The notes below the pieces were generated by a model. That model saw only the letters and a list, made by a program, of their open reading frames with translations. It had not been told where the DNA came from and made no database searches. From positions 62,001-126,000 of the forward strand of contig NZ_VLKO01000006.1 in NCBI RefSeq assembly GCF_007830355.1: 64,000 nt of DNA, in the 5' to 3' direction. Of the stretch, positions 16,065 through 25,633 are shown piece by piece. Made by a program: the position numbers and the translations under genes. This stretch comes from Flavobacterium tiangeerense (GTDB taxonomy: Bacteria > Bacteroidota > Bacteroidia > Flavobacteriales > Flavobacteriaceae). Each line of letters opens with the position of its first letter. Position 1 is the stretch's first letter.

Positions 16065-16661
16065 CTAGGCTTGTTTTTGTTTAATCTTTAAAATTTTAAG
16101 AATTTTATCAACTTCCAGCTTTGAAGATTCTAAACTGATATTTTCAATCACAAAATCACTTTTTTCTACACGCTGTGCATCAGTCCATTGCGCATTTATA
16201 CGTTTCAAAACAAGATCTCTCGTTGTAGCATCCCTCTCAAGAACCCTATTAATCCTAGTTTCTAGCGGCGCTACTACTGACACTATTACATCACAATCTT
16301 TGTACTTATTACTTTCAAACAAAATAGCAGCTTCATAAATCACGTATTGGGCTTTATCATTTTGCTTTAACCATAACTCAAAATCTTTTTTTATGGCAGG
16401 GTGAACAATTTTGTTCAATATTTGCAACTTTTCTGGATCACTAAATACAATCTTGGCAAGTTCAGCTCTATCAAGCATTCCATCGTTAAAGACTATATTA
16501 CCAAAAACCTCTTTTATACTGTTCAAAACAAATGCTTCTTGCATTACTTTTTTTCCAGCATCATCTGCAATATAAATAGGAATACCTGCTGCCTTAAAAA
16601 AACCAGCAATTGTTGTTTTTCCACTGCCTATACCTCCTGTTAACCCAATAATTTTTGTCAT
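16065..16661 (-). CDS. coaE: Dephospho-CoA kinase
   Basis: 198 residues. P-loop GGIGSGKTT at 9-17, DDAGKKVM, VHPAIKKDF, YEAAILFES and NAQWTDAQRVEKSDFVIEN are typical of CoaE. It phosphorylates the 3'-hydroxyl of dephospho-CoA, the last step of coenzyme A synthesis; coaBC of the same pathway is at 21702. The start codon overlaps nothing, but only one base separates it from the glycosyltransferase gene upstream, so both share an mRNA. Confidence 0.95.
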   Translation of the reverse strand: MTKIIGLTGGIGSGKTTIAGFFKAAGIPIYIADDAGKKVMQEAFVLNSIKEVFGNIVFNDGMLDRAELAKIVFSDPEKLQILNKIVHPAIKKDFELWLKQNDKAQYVIYEAAILFESNKYKDCDVIVSVVAPLETRINRVLERDATTRDLVLKRINAQWTDAQRVEKSDFVIENISLESSKLEVDKILKILKIKQKQA

Positions 16662-16662
16662 A

Positions 16663-17664
16663 TTACACTTTGAAAAACATTTCAGGAAATGCTGTTTGAG
16701 GATCTTTTTTCAAAACAATAATCTGAATATACGATTTTAAAAAACCTGTTCCGTACCCATAAAACTGTTTCCAGACAGCTATCAGGGACAAATACCCAAT
16801 TTTTATACTTTTATTTTTAATTGATGCTACAATAAAAAGTATAGCAAAATATAAGAAATAAAGCTGCAAAAGGATATCAAAATTAAAGAACATCACCGCC
16901 AAAAAAGCAACAAGTATTCCTAAAATAAAAACCGTAGGAAAGAAAAAAGTAAGTTTATTGTGTTTAGGATACCAACTGTTTAAAATAGGTCTTGCTTTTC
17001 CAAATTTATGAACTTGAACTGAAAATTTTTCCCAATCAATACGTCTCTTATGATATACGTATGCTTTTGGAAAAAGTTTTGTTTCAAAACCTAAATTCCA
17101 CAAACGAATGGATAAATCAGGATCTTCACCAGGATGAATGTTTCCAAAACCCTTAGATGCCATAAAAGCTTTTCTAGACAATCCCATATTAAAACTTCGG
17201 GGTTGAAATTTATCTATTTTTTCTGAGCCTCCTCTTATTCCTCCCGTGGTAAGAAATGAAGTCATAGCAAAGTTAATTGCTTTTTGAATATCCGTAAAAC
17301 TATCTAATGCGCTATCAGGACCACCAAAACAGTCCACATAATTCTTTTGCAAAGCTAATTCGACTTCTGACAAATAATTTTCTGGAATTATACAATCAGA
17401 ATCAAAAATGATAAAATAATCTCCTCTAGCTTTACTCATACCATAATTTCTAGAATCACCAGGACCCGAGTTTTCTTTGTAATAATAAGCTATATCTAAT
17501 CTATTACCATATTTACTAGCAACATCTTGACACCGAATAGTAGAACCATCTTCGATTAACACAATTTCAAAAATTTCTTTGTATGTAGTACGTGATAAAC
17601 TTTCTAAAAGCTCATCAACCTCGTCTGGCCTATTGTATACGGGAATAATTAAGGAAAACATCAT
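16663..17664 (-). CDS. Family 2 glycosyltransferase with C-terminal membrane helices
   Basis: 333 residues. GT-A fold start MFSLIIPVYNRPDEV, nucleotide-sugar/metal motif DSDC (about 94-97), GGPDSALD, and NMGLSRKAF. The acceptor region holds GEDPDLSIRLWNLGF, a variant of the ED...RLW motif. Two or three hydrophobic helices follow (about 240-290), so it is a membrane-attached inverting transferase. Donor and acceptor are unknown; it may act in polysaccharide or glycolipid synthesis. It lies directly upstream of coaE in the same operon. Confidence 0.88.
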   Translation of the reverse strand: MMFSLIIPVYNRPDEVDELLESLSRTTYKEIFEIVLIEDGSTIRCQDVASKYGNRLDIAYYYKENSGPGDSRNYGMSKARGDYFIIFDSDCIIPENYLSEVELALQKNYVDCFGGPDSALDSFTDIQKAINFAMTSFLTTGGIRGGSEKIDKFQPRSFNMGLSRKAFMASKGFGNIHPGEDPDLSIRLWNLGFETKLFPKAYVYHKRRIDWEKFSVQVHKFGKARPILNSWYPKHNKLTFFFPTVFILGILVAFLAVMFFNFDILLQLYFLYFAILFIVASIKNKSIKIGYLSLIAVWKQFYGYGTGFLKSYIQIIVLKKDPQTAFPEMFFKV

Positions 17665-17713
17665 CTTATTAAAAGTGGTATTTAGGGTATTTTTTATGAA
17701 TCAAAAATTTTAA

Positions 17714-17721
17714 CAAAGATA
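17714..17721 (-). promoter_or_regulatory. Putative -7 element of the glycosyltransferase-coaE operon
   Basis: Minus strand TATCTTTG, exact consensus, 49 bases before the ATG. The nearest upstream TTG is about 23 bases away, slightly long. Confidence 0.45.
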
Positions 17722-17733
17722 ATCTTTATCCAT

Positions 17734-17766
17734 AAAAAAACCATCAACTATTAATTGATGGTTTTA
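17734..17766 (-). terminator. Terminator of fabV
   Basis: AAAACCATCAA at 17737-17747 pairs with TTGATGGTTTT at 17755-17765 around a 7-base loop; on the minus strand it is followed by seven T. Confidence 0.82.
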
Positions 17767-17789
17767 AAATATTATTTAAGGAAAGCTTA

Positions 17790-18980
17790 CTACATTATAC
17801 TTTCAATAGCTACAACTTCATTAGCATCTGCTGCATAATCAACTCCAGCTACATCAAATCCAAACAAGTTATAAAAATCTTTTCTATACCCTTCTAAATC
17901 TGATATTTCCTGTAAATTTTCAGTAACTGCTTCGTTCCATAAAAAAGCAACTTTCTCTTGAACGTCAGATCTCATTTCAAGATCGTCAATTCTAATCCTT
18001 CCTTTTTCATCTACCGGAATTTCACCTCCAGTGAACAAACGCTCTTGGTACAAACGCTGAATTTGCTCTATACACCCTTCATGAATTCCTTCTTCTTTCA
18101 TGATTTTGTACAACAACGAAATATACAATGGAATAACCGGAATTGCGGAGCTTGCTTGTGTAACCAATGCTTTATTAACCGATACAAATGCTTTTCCATC
18201 GATGCTTTTTAATGCATCTGTAATAGCAAATGCCGTTGCTTCAAGATGATCTTTTGCACGTCCTATAGTTCCTTTTCTATATACAGCCTCTGTTAATGAT
18301 GGCCCAATATAAGAATAAGCAACAGTAGCAACTCCTGGTGCCAATAGATTTTCAGCTTTTAAAGCATCTATCCACATAGCCCAATCTTCACCACCCATAA
18401 CCGCTACAGTATTTTCAATATCGTCACCACTGCAAGGAGCTATCGAAATTTCAGATACTTTACCTGAGTGAAAATCAACAGTTTTATTTGTAAATACATC
18501 ACCGATAGGCTTTAATACTGATCTGTGTAAAACACCTGTAACAGGATGCATACGCACTGGCGAAGCTAAACTGTAAATTATAAGATCAATTTGTCCTAAA
18601 TCAGCTTTGATAAGATCAATAGTTTGTTGTTTTATTTCATTAGAAAAAGCATCACCGTTGATACTCTTAGCATACAAACCTGCTTTATGTGCTTCATTTT
18701 CAAAAGCTGCTGAATTATACCAACCTGGTGAGGCTGTTTTTCCTTCACTAGGCGCTTTCTCAAAGAAAACACCAATAGTTGCAGCTTCAGAACCAAAGGC
18801 ACTTGTAATACGAGAAGCTAAACCAAATCCTGTTGATGCGCCTATTACTAAAACTCTTTTGGCTCCATCAATAGTTCCTTTAGCTTTAACATATTCTATT
18901 TGATTTTTTACATTTTGCTCACATCCTACTGGTTGCGCTGTCGTGCAAATAAATCCTCTCATTCTTGGTTCTATGATCAT
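17790..18980 (-). CDS. fabV: Enoyl-ACP / trans-2-enoyl-CoA reductase FabV
   Basis: 396 residues, full length. Nucleotide-binding GASTGFGLASR (47-57) and the FabV catalytic motif Y-x8-K, here Tyr234 and Lys243 in YRKGTIGRAK, are intact. The enzyme reduces trans-2-enoyl-ACP (or CoA) with NADH in the last step of each fatty-acid elongation round. The FabV class is intrinsically insensitive to triclosan (family knowledge). Single-gene unit with its own terminator and -7 box. No fabI is seen in the window. Confidence 0.95.
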   Translation of the reverse strand: MIIEPRMRGFICTTAQPVGCEQNVKNQIEYVKAKGTIDGAKRVLVIGASTGFGLASRITSAFGSEAATIGVFFEKAPSEGKTASPGWYNSAAFENEAHKAGLYAKSINGDAFSNEIKQQTIDLIKADLGQIDLIIYSLASPVRMHPVTGVLHRSVLKPIGDVFTNKTVDFHSGKVSEISIAPCSGDDIENTVAVMGGEDWAMWIDALKAENLLAPGVATVAYSYIGPSLTEAVYRKGTIGRAKDHLEATAFAITDALKSIDGKAFVSVNKALVTQASSAIPVIPLYISLLYKIMKEEGIHEGCIEQIQRLYQERLFTGGEIPVDEKGRIRIDDLEMRSDVQEKVAFLWNEAVTENLQEISDLEGYRKDFYNLFGFDVAGVDYAADANEVVAIESIM

Positions 18981-19043
18981 ATTTTTGGGTATTATTTTTA
19001 TAAATAAATGTTTTTAGTTTTAAGATTATGATGAAAAAACGAA

Positions 19044-19051
19044 CAAATATA
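19044..19051 (-). promoter_or_regulatory. Putative -7 element of fabV
   Basis: Minus strand TATATTTG, exact consensus, 63 bases upstream of the fabV ATG. A TTG lies 16 bases further upstream, shorter than ideal. Confidence 0.4.
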
Positions 19052-19061
19052 ATAGAAAAAA

Positions 19062-20714
19062 TTAGTTCAACAAGGCTTTAGCATGATTAAGGGCAGAGTC
19101 TGTAACGGCAGTTCCCGATAACATTTGAGCAATTTCAACTATTCTTTCATCAGTGGTTAATAACTTCAATTCTGATTGTGTATCATCGTCAATTGTTGAT
19201 TTAAACACTTTAAAATGCGCATCTCCTTTGGCAGCAATTTGAGGCAAATGGGTAATAGCAAAAATTTGCATTGATTGACTCATTTGTTTCATGATCTCTC
19301 CCATTCGTATTGCAATTTCACCCGAAACTCCCGTATCAATTTCATCAAAAATTAAAGTTGGTAGTTTTGAATATTGAGCCAAAATAGCTTTTACAGCCAG
19401 CATAATACGAGACATCTCTCCTCCCGATGCTACCTTTTTCAATATCCCGAAATCAGTTCCTTTATTTGCAGAAAACAAGAATTGAAGCTCGTCTTTACCA
19501 TTTGCAAAAAATGATTCTGAAGCTGATAAAACAATATTAAAACGTACATTAGGCATTCCCAACGTACTTAAAATCTGAATTAATTTTTCTGATAAAACAG
19601 GTATAGCAGCAGATCTATTATTGCTTATATCTAATGCTAATTTGTTGAGATCATTCTTTTTTTGTTCTATGGAAACCGTTAAATTTCCAATTTCATCTTC
19701 CATACTGCCAAGTTCTAAAACAGAATTTTCAAGTTGAGATTGAATTACTAATAATTCTTCAACAGTTGCAACTTGGTGCTTTTTTTGAAGGTTAAAAATA
19801 AGTTGTAATTTTTGACTTATTAGGTTAAGTTGCTCGGGATCATTAATTAATCTATCCGAAAGACGAACCATCTCCTCTGTAACATCATCAAACTCTATCG
19901 TAATACTTGTAATTCGCTCAAGCAAAGATTGGTATTCAGTAGAAAATGAAGCAATTTTTTGTATCGAATTTTTGATTTCGTTCAGATTGTATAATACTCC
20001 TATTTGTTCTTCATTGGCTATAGCCAAAGATTTACTCATAGATTCTTTAATAATCTCTACATTATTTAGCTTCTCAAAATCAGATTCTAAAATTTCTTGT
20101 TCACCAGATTTTAATTTAGCCTCAACAAGTTCATTCAGTAAAAAGGTATTATATTCCTGCTCTTTCTTAGCTTCACTTTGTTTTTTCAACAAAGCATTTA
20201 ACTTTGAGGTATCTGACTTGTACCCTTTTAATAAAAATTGATATTTAGTAATAATCTCCTTATTACTCGCAATTGCATCTATAATATCAAATTGAACATT
20301 CTCATCTGAAAGTTCTTGAGTTTGTTGTTGTGAATGTATATCGAGTAAAAAAACACTCAAATCCTGTAACTCCTGAAGATTTACTGGACTGTCATTTACA
20401 AAAGCTCTAGATTTCCCCGAAGGAAGTATTTCACGTCTTATGATGGTATCGTTTTCAAAATCCAAGTCATTAGATTCAAAAAAGGAGTTTAAACTGTATT
20501 TAGAAATATCAAAATGTGCTTCAATAACACATTTTTCTTCTTTGTTTTTTAATGAAGTTAAATCGGCTCTTTTTCCTAAAACAAGACCTAGAGCACCTAA
20601 AATTATAGATTTACCTGCTCCTGTTTCTCCTGTTATAATAGAAAAACCGCTAGAAAAATCAATAGTTAATTTCTCTATCAAAGCATAGTTTTTTATAGAA
20701 AGTGACGTTATCAT
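19062..20714 (-). CDS. recN: DNA repair protein RecN
   Basis: 550 residues. SMC-like ATPase: Walker A GETGAGKS (29-36), long coiled-coil centre (about 160-380), ABC signature SGGEMSRI (about 437) and Walker B PTLIFDEIDTG. RecN helps recombinational double-strand break repair. It is the last gene of a conserved Bacteroidota block after bamD, rpoZ, coaBC and DUF4835, but a consensus -7 element just upstream suggests additional separate transcription. Confidence 0.95.
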   Translation of the reverse strand: MITSLSIKNYALIEKLTIDFSSGFSIITGETGAGKSIILGALGLVLGKRADLTSLKNKEEKCVIEAHFDISKYSLNSFFESNDLDFENDTIIRREILPSGKSRAFVNDSPVNLQELQDLSVFLLDIHSQQQTQELSDENVQFDIIDAIASNKEIITKYQFLLKGYKSDTSKLNALLKKQSEAKKEQEYNTFLLNELVEAKLKSGEQEILESDFEKLNNVEIIKESMSKSLAIANEEQIGVLYNLNEIKNSIQKIASFSTEYQSLLERITSITIEFDDVTEEMVRLSDRLINDPEQLNLISQKLQLIFNLQKKHQVATVEELLVIQSQLENSVLELGSMEDEIGNLTVSIEQKKNDLNKLALDISNNRSAAIPVLSEKLIQILSTLGMPNVRFNIVLSASESFFANGKDELQFLFSANKGTDFGILKKVASGGEMSRIMLAVKAILAQYSKLPTLIFDEIDTGVSGEIAIRMGEIMKQMSQSMQIFAITHLPQIAAKGDAHFKVFKSTIDDDTQSELKLLTTDERIVEIAQMLSGTAVTDSALNHAKALLN

Positions 20715-20740
20715 GTAATTGTTATTTGGAAATAGGTGTA

Positions 20741-20748
20741 CAAATATA
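20741..20748 (-). promoter_or_regulatory. Putative -7 element of recN
   Basis: Minus strand TATATTTG, exact consensus, 26 bases before the recN ATG, between the DUF4835 stop and recN. No -33 TTG at the ideal distance. Confidence 0.4.
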
Positions 20749-20755
20749 GTAAACC

Positions 20756-21640
20756 CTAGAATTTAATAGAAGACCATTTACTTGAATTCAATGGTGACGT
20801 TTTGTTGAGACCATCAACTAAATCTGAAATAGGGATGCTAGGACCACCTGAAAATATAGAGACAATTTCATCAGATTTGGCGTCAAAAAAGACACGGGTT
20901 AAAAAAGCATTTGGTCGTGACCCACTAAGTTTAGACAAACCAGCTAGTGCAAGTTTTACTTTTTCTTTTCCAAGTTTCAAATCCTGACTCATTATATCTA
21001 GACCCAAATGATAATCCAGCATTGTCTCTCTAATTTGTTTAAAAGGAGGAGCTAATAAATCGTTTATTAAAAAAAAGCGGTTTTGATTCCCATCAGCTTG
21101 ACTCCAACCTCGAGCACCACTTTGTTGTGCTACGTTACAAATATTTTGAGCAATCTCTAAATTTGGATTACCTGATTCTAACACAAACGTATCAGCATCC
21201 AAACCTAAAATTAAATAGCTGTAAAAAGACACAACCGACACCAAGTTTGAATCAAATGAAGCTGGATTGAAAAATAGATTTTCAAACTCTATATATCTAA
21301 AATTAAAATCCTTATCGTTAAAATTGAAAACTGGTGACGCATATGTAGAATTAAAAGTAGGCCTAGAAGACTGGACTTGTATGCTTGCTGTAAACTGATC
21401 TGCACTATTAGAAAGTATAGTAATATACATAGAGCAGTTTATTTTTTCAACTTGCTTCATGGGTTGTCCTGTCCAATCTGTTTTATTTACAAATTCATTT
21501 AATGAGGTTTGTAGTGTTTTGAAAACTTGTTGATTGGTGGCACTCAATCGTTGCGAATCAACCGTAACTGTACAGTTTAACTGTTGTGAATGAACAATTC
21601 CACAAATAAAAAATAACAAAAAAGGGATTATTTTATTCAT
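20756..21640 (-). CDS. DUF4835 family exported protein (called PorD in some annotations)
   Basis: 294 residues from the ATG at 21640; a TTG two codons upstream is less likely. Signal peptide 1-18 ending VHSQ. The mature protein starts LNCTVTVDSQRLSATNQQVF and contains MSMYITI-like beta strands, typical of the DUF4835 family confined to Bacteroidota. Some annotations link this family to the type IX secretion system, a link I cannot test here. It lies between coaBC and recN, an order common in Flavobacteriia. Confidence 0.85.
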   Translation of the reverse strand: MNKIIPFLLFFICGIVHSQQLNCTVTVDSQRLSATNQQVFKTLQTSLNEFVNKTDWTGQPMKQVEKINCSMYITILSNSADQFTASIQVQSSRPTFNSTYASPVFNFNDKDFNFRYIEFENLFFNPASFDSNLVSVVSFYSYLILGLDADTFVLESGNPNLEIAQNICNVAQQSGARGWSQADGNQNRFFLINDLLAPPFKQIRETMLDYHLGLDIMSQDLKLGKEKVKLALAGLSKLSGSRPNAFLTRVFFDAKSDEIVSIFSGGPSIPISDLVDGLNKTSPLNSSKWSSIKF

Positions 21641-21701
21641 CTTCAAATTTCTGTTATACGATTATATTTTGATTAAATTGAATTGAAAAAAAAAATTAGA
21701 A

Positions 21702-22919
21702 TTATATCTTTATTTCAAAATGTTGACATACTTTATCCATAATATCATCTGCAACTTTTTCTTTGGATTTTAAATCCATTGGAGAGACTTGGAATAATTG
21801 ATCTATAAATGTTACTTTATTCGTTAGCTTTCCAAAACCTGCGCCTTGATCTTGTAGCGAATTAAGAACGATCAAATCTAAGTTTTTTTTCTTGATTTTC
21901 AACTTTGCATTTTCAATTTCATTTTCAGTTTCTAATGCAAAACCTATTAAAAACTGATTTTTTTTCTTTTCTCCCATAGAGGCAAGAATATCTTTAGTCT
22001 TTTCAAGTTCAATTGTAAAGCTTTCTTCGGTTTTTTTAATTTTTTGTTCAGCAATATTTTTCGGTCTATAATCAGCAACTGCTGCGGCTGCAATGGCAAC
22101 ATCAACTGAATCATATACATTATGACAGGCCTGATACATATCCTCTGCAGATACTACTGGTATCACTTGTATCAAACTATTACTAACTTTAAAATGTGTA
22201 GGCCCTGTGACTAAGTAAACTGTTGCTCCTCTATTTGCAGCACTAATAGCAATATCAAAACCCATTTTACCAGATGAATGATTCCCAATAAAACGAACTG
22301 GATCTATCGCTTCATAAGTTGGACCCGCAGTAATTAAAATTCTTTTTCCCCGAAGTGGTAACTTACTATTTAAATCATTTTCAATAAACGCAATAACATT
22401 TTCAGGCTCAGCCATTCGTCCTTCACCAGATAATCCGCTAGCCAACTCACCTGTTTCAGCAGGAATCAAAATATTACCATAACGAATTAACGATTCAAAA
22501 CTTTTTAAAGTAGAAGCATGTTTATACATGTCTAGATCCATCGCTGGTGCAAAGTAAACCGGACATTTTGCTGATAGATAGGTAGCAATTACAAGATTAT
22601 CACAAGTTCCATTAGTCATCTTAGACAATGTATTTGCAGTAGCCGGAGCAATTATCATTAAATCAGCCCAAAGTGCTAATTCAACATGATTGTTCCACTG
22701 CTCATTATCATTTTCTTGATCATAAAAATTAGAGTGAACTGGATTTTTTGATAGAGTAGATAACGTAAGTGGAGTGACAAAATCCTTAGAAGCAGGTGTC
22801 ATTATCACTTGGACATGTGCACCTGCTTTAATAAAAAGTCGTACTAATGTAGCTGTTTTATAGGCTGCAATTCCACCAGAAATTCCAAGTAGAATTTTCT
22901 TACCTTGTAAAACTGACAT
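21702..22919 (-). CDS. coaBC: Phosphopantothenoylcysteine decarboxylase / phosphopantothenate-cysteine ligase
   Basis: 405 residues, fused form. The FMN-dependent CoaC part (1-185) has the catalytic His78 in NNHVEL and the Cys106 motif GTCDNLV after APATANTLSKM. The CoaB part (about 190-400) starts GKRILITAGPTYEAIDPVRFIGN, followed by SGKMGFDIA and the VADYRP and KIKK motifs. Together they convert phosphopantothenate plus cysteine to phosphopantetheine in CoA synthesis. It follows rpoZ after 8 bases. Confidence 0.96.
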   Translation of the reverse strand: MSVLQGKKILLGISGGIAAYKTATLVRLFIKAGAHVQVIMTPASKDFVTPLTLSTLSKNPVHSNFYDQENDNEQWNNHVELALWADLMIIAPATANTLSKMTNGTCDNLVIATYLSAKCPVYFAPAMDLDMYKHASTLKSFESLIRYGNILIPAETGELASGLSGEGRMAEPENVIAFIENDLNSKLPLRGKRILITAGPTYEAIDPVRFIGNHSSGKMGFDIAISAANRGATVYLVTGPTHFKVSNSLIQVIPVVSAEDMYQACHNVYDSVDVAIAAAAVADYRPKNIAEQKIKKTEESFTIELEKTKDILASMGEKKKNQFLIGFALETENEIENAKLKIKKKNLDLIVLNSLQDQGAGFGKLTNKVTFIDQLFQVSPMDLKSKEKVADDIMDKVCQHFEIKI

Positions 22920-22927
22920 AGTACTAA

Positions 22928-23245
22928 TTATTTATTTGAATCTCTATGATATATTTTACCATCTAACCATTCTTGAACTGCTAACGCATGTGGCTTAGGT
23001 AATTTTTCATAAAATTTAGAAACTTCAATTTGTTCTTTATTTTCAAAGACTTCTTCAAGACTATCATTATAAGTAGCAAACTCTTCTAATTTCTCTGTCA
23101 GTTCTTTTTTAATTTCAGAGTTAATTTGATTTGCTCTTTTAGCCATAATCGTTATTGCTTCATATACGTTACCCGTTGGTTCTTCAATTACCGTTTTGTT
23201 GTATGTAATTGTGTTTACAGGAGCATTCGTCTTTTTTAAATCCAT
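22928..23245 (-). CDS. rpoZ: RNA polymerase omega subunit
   Basis: 105 residues, the Bacteroidota form. GNVYEAITIMAKRANQIN (about 26-43) corresponds to the conserved omega helix that clamps the beta-prime C-terminus. Omega aids assembly of core RNA polymerase. The C-terminal extension (KPHALAVQEWLDGKIYHR) is usual in this phylum. Neighbours bamD and coaBC are 8 bases away on each side, so they are co-transcribed. Confidence 0.9.
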   Translation of the reverse strand: MDLKKTNAPVNTITYNKTVIEEPTGNVYEAITIMAKRANQINSEIKKELTEKLEEFATYNDSLEEVFENKEQIEVSKFYEKLPKPHALAVQEWLDGKIYHRDSNK

Positions 23246-23253
23246 GACTTTAT

Positions 23254-24054
23254 TTATTTAGTAAAATTTTGTAACTCTTTTTCTATTCTCACTAACATGT
23301 CGTTAGCTTCTTTCTTGTATTTTGATTCTGGATTAAATTTCACCAAGTTAGCCTGAGCAACTTTAGCAACATTCAACCTCTCTTGCATTTTTGATGGAAT
23401 ACTATTAATAGCTAGTTGATAGGCTGAATCCAGTTTATAATACAAAGCGTCTTCTTTGTATTTCGTACCTGGATAATCAACTATAAAGTTCTCAAGCGCA
23501 ACTATTGCTGATTTGTAATCAGAAATGGTGTGATACCCTTTTGCGTTTTCATATACTTTTTTCTCGATTTTTTCACTCAAATCCTTTACTACTAAATTAG
23601 CATCCTTTGCATATTGAGAATTTGGATATGCATCTATAAAGTTTTGAAGCTTATCTAATGCCTTGTTAGTATAGGTTTGATCCAAACTATAAACAGGAGA
23701 TAACATCGAATAACTTTTTGCTCCTAAATAAGCTGCTTCTTCCAGTTTTTCGCTTTTTGGATAACCAGAAACAAAACTATCAAACTGATATCCCGCTAAG
23801 TAATATTGTTTTGTTTTGTAATAGGACTGAGAAAACATAAAAAATAATTTTTCAGCTTGCGGTTTTCCTCTGTATGCAGGTGCAATTTGTTCAAAAATCT
23901 TTAATGCTTTAGAGTATTTACCAGCATCATATAACTTGGTTCCCATTTCAAATTTCACAGCAACATCCTCAGATTTTAATGCTTTTTGATATTCATTACA
24001 AGAGCTGAGTAAGGCAACAGTTAAAACGAGATATATTATTTTTTTCATTTTCAT
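23254..24054 (-). CDS. bamD: Outer membrane protein assembly factor BamD
   Basis: 266 residues. Lipoprotein signal with lipobox LLSSC, Cys19. The mature part is built of TPR-like helix pairs (repeated KALKIFEQIAPAYRGKPQAE, DSFVSGYPKSEKLEEAAYLG, YPGTKYKEDALYYK). As a lipoprotein of the inner leaflet of the outer membrane it works with BamA to insert beta-barrels. First gene of the bamD-rpoZ-coaBC-DUF4835 operon with a well-formed promoter 58 bases upstream. Confidence 0.92.
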   Translation of the reverse strand: MKMKKIIYLVLTVALLSSCNEYQKALKSEDVAVKFEMGTKLYDAGKYSKALKIFEQIAPAYRGKPQAEKLFFMFSQSYYKTKQYYLAGYQFDSFVSGYPKSEKLEEAAYLGAKSYSMLSPVYSLDQTYTNKALDKLQNFIDAYPNSQYAKDANLVVKDLSEKIEKKVYENAKGYHTISDYKSAIVALENFIVDYPGTKYKEDALYYKLDSAYQLAINSIPSKMQERLNVAKVAQANLVKFNPESKYKKEANDMLVRIEKELQNFTK

Positions 24055-24111
24055 ATTTTATAATGATTTGCAAGCTAAAAAAACCTACCTATCATTCCGA
24101 AGTTTCGGTGG

Positions 24112-24142
24112 CAAATTTAGGTATTAATTCAGCGAATACAAA
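24112..24142 (-). promoter_or_regulatory. Bacteroidota promoter of the bamD-rpoZ-coaBC operon
   Basis: On the minus strand TTTG (24142-24139), a 19-base spacer and TAAATTTG (24119-24112) match the full consensus. The leader of about 55 bases contains a short CCGAA/TTCGG stem. Confidence 0.8.
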
Positions 24143-24179
24143 ATATATTTTTTTTGTTAAAAATATCGAATTCAAAAAC

Positions 24180-25061
24180 CTATCCGTTGATTTTTTTTAC
24201 AAATGTATCAATTCTTTTTTCTAGTGATTCATCCACGGTTACTAATGGTAATCTTACCGCATTTGAAGCAATACCTAAGGATTGAAAGATTTGCTTAATT
24301 CCTGCGGGATTTCCTTGTTCAAAAATCATATCAATACTATCAGCAAGTAGATATTGGGTTTTAAAAGCTTCGTCAACTTTACGTTCTAAACCAAGTCGAA
24401 TCATATTTGAAAATTCCCTTGGAAAACCTTGACCAATTACAGAAATTACACCTGCTCCTCCAGCCAAAACCATTGGTAAAGCAATCATATCATCTCCAGA
24501 AATTACTAAAAAGTCCGATGGTTTATTCTGTAACAATTGCATGGCTTGCACTAAATCACCAGCTGCCTCTTTTATGGCTACTACATTTTTAAATTCATGT
24601 GCTAAACGCAATACAGTGCTTGGCAGCATATTACTTGCCGTTCTTCCTGGAACATTATACAAAATTACAGGTATCGGAGAAGCCTCTGCAACTGCTTTAA
24701 AATGCTGATAAATTCCTTCTTGAGTTGGTTTATTATAATATGGTGATACAGATAAAATTGCCGTAAATGCTGACAAATCTCTAGTCTCTAACTCTGCAAC
24801 AACCTTAGCGGTATTGTTTCCTCCTACTCCTAAAACAAGTGGCAATGCACCATTATTTGCTTCAATGACAGTTGTAATAACTAGTTCTTTTTCCTCTTGT
24901 GATAAGGTAGCATTCTCTGCAGTAGTACCTAATACTACAAGATATTCTATTCCACCTTCAATGGAATAATTGACTATTCTTTTTAAAGCATCAACATCTA
25001 TTGAAAAATCGCTTTTAAAAGGAGTTACAAGAGCAACACCTGTACCTATTAATGATTGCAT
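24180..25061 (-). CDS. dapA: 4-hydroxy-tetrahydrodipicolinate synthase
   Basis: 293 residues, TIM barrel. GTTAEN (45-50), catalytic Tyr135 in [10 protein letters not shown] and the Schiff-base Lys164 in VAIKEAAGD are intact. It condenses pyruvate with aspartate semialdehyde in the diaminopimelate/lysine pathway. Six bases separate it from the DUF6913 gene upstream, so they share a transcript. No other lysine genes are nearby. Confidence 0.96.
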   Translation of the reverse strand: MQSLIGTGVALVTPFKSDFSIDVDALKRIVNYSIEGGIEYLVVLGTTAENATLSQEEKELVITTVIEANNGALPLVLGVGGNNTAKVVAELETRDLSAFTAILSVSPYYNKPTQEGIYQHFKAVAEASPIPVILYNVPGRTASNMLPSTVLRLAHEFKNVVAIKEAAGDLVQAMQLLQNKPSDFLVISGDDMIALPMVLAGGAGVISVIGQGFPREFSNMIRLGLERKVDEAFKTQYLLADSIDMIFEQGNPAGIKQIFQSLGIASNAVRLPLVTVDESLEKRIDTFVKKING

Positions 25062-25067
25062 ATTGAA

Positions 25068-25586
25068 TTATATTTTATTTAGTAATTTTAAAATTTTAAA
25101 AAACTCTTTTACAAAAACCACATGATTTTCAAGAGTAGTTTGGATGGTAAAATGATGTAATCGAGTATCAACTGTTGCAAAACCTACTTTAAAATCAGCC
25201 TTTGTTGAATGTGTAAGTTGCATTAAAATAGCCTCTTCTAGATCATAATAACTAATTAACACATCATACTTTTTACTCAAAAACTCTTTTGGAGCTACAC
25301 CACTAAAACCTCCGTTCCATTGTAAATGAGCGTGTTCCAAATTCGGAAACTCATCTTTAATTTGATTGACCGAATCTTTCTTAAGCTGAAGGATAGCTAT
25401 ATTTTCACGAAGAATTCCTCCCAACACAAGTTCCTTAATCAAAAGTTTTGTTTTTGTAAAACCGACTCCATCAACTATAACTCCAATAGTTTTTACCGAT
25501 GAAGGTACCATCAAAAGAGATGAACTTTGTAATTTTTTATTTAATGTTTTTTTTACCCAAAAATTTTTAATATGATTCAAAAACAT
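25068..25586 (-). CDS. DUF6913 family protein
   Basis: 172 residues, no signal peptide. The pattern KTIGVIVDGVGF, WNGGFSGVAPKEF and KYDVLISYYDLEEAILMQLTH looks like a small alpha/beta (Rossmann-like) protein restricted to Bacteroidota. Function unknown. It precedes dapA in the same operon in this and, as far as I recall, other Flavobacteriia; the association suggests co-regulation but not a defined role. Confidence 0.75.
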   Translation of the reverse strand: MFLNHIKNFWVKKTLNKKLQSSSLLMVPSSVKTIGVIVDGVGFTKTKLLIKELVLGGILRENIAILQLKKDSVNQIKDEFPNLEHAHLQWNGGFSGVAPKEFLSKKYDVLISYYDLEEAILMQLTHSTKADFKVGFATVDTRLHHFTIQTTLENHVVFVKEFFKILKLLNKI

Positions 25587-25633
25587 ATTACTTTTACCTG
25601 ATTACAAAATTAATTAATAAAGTCGCATTTAAA

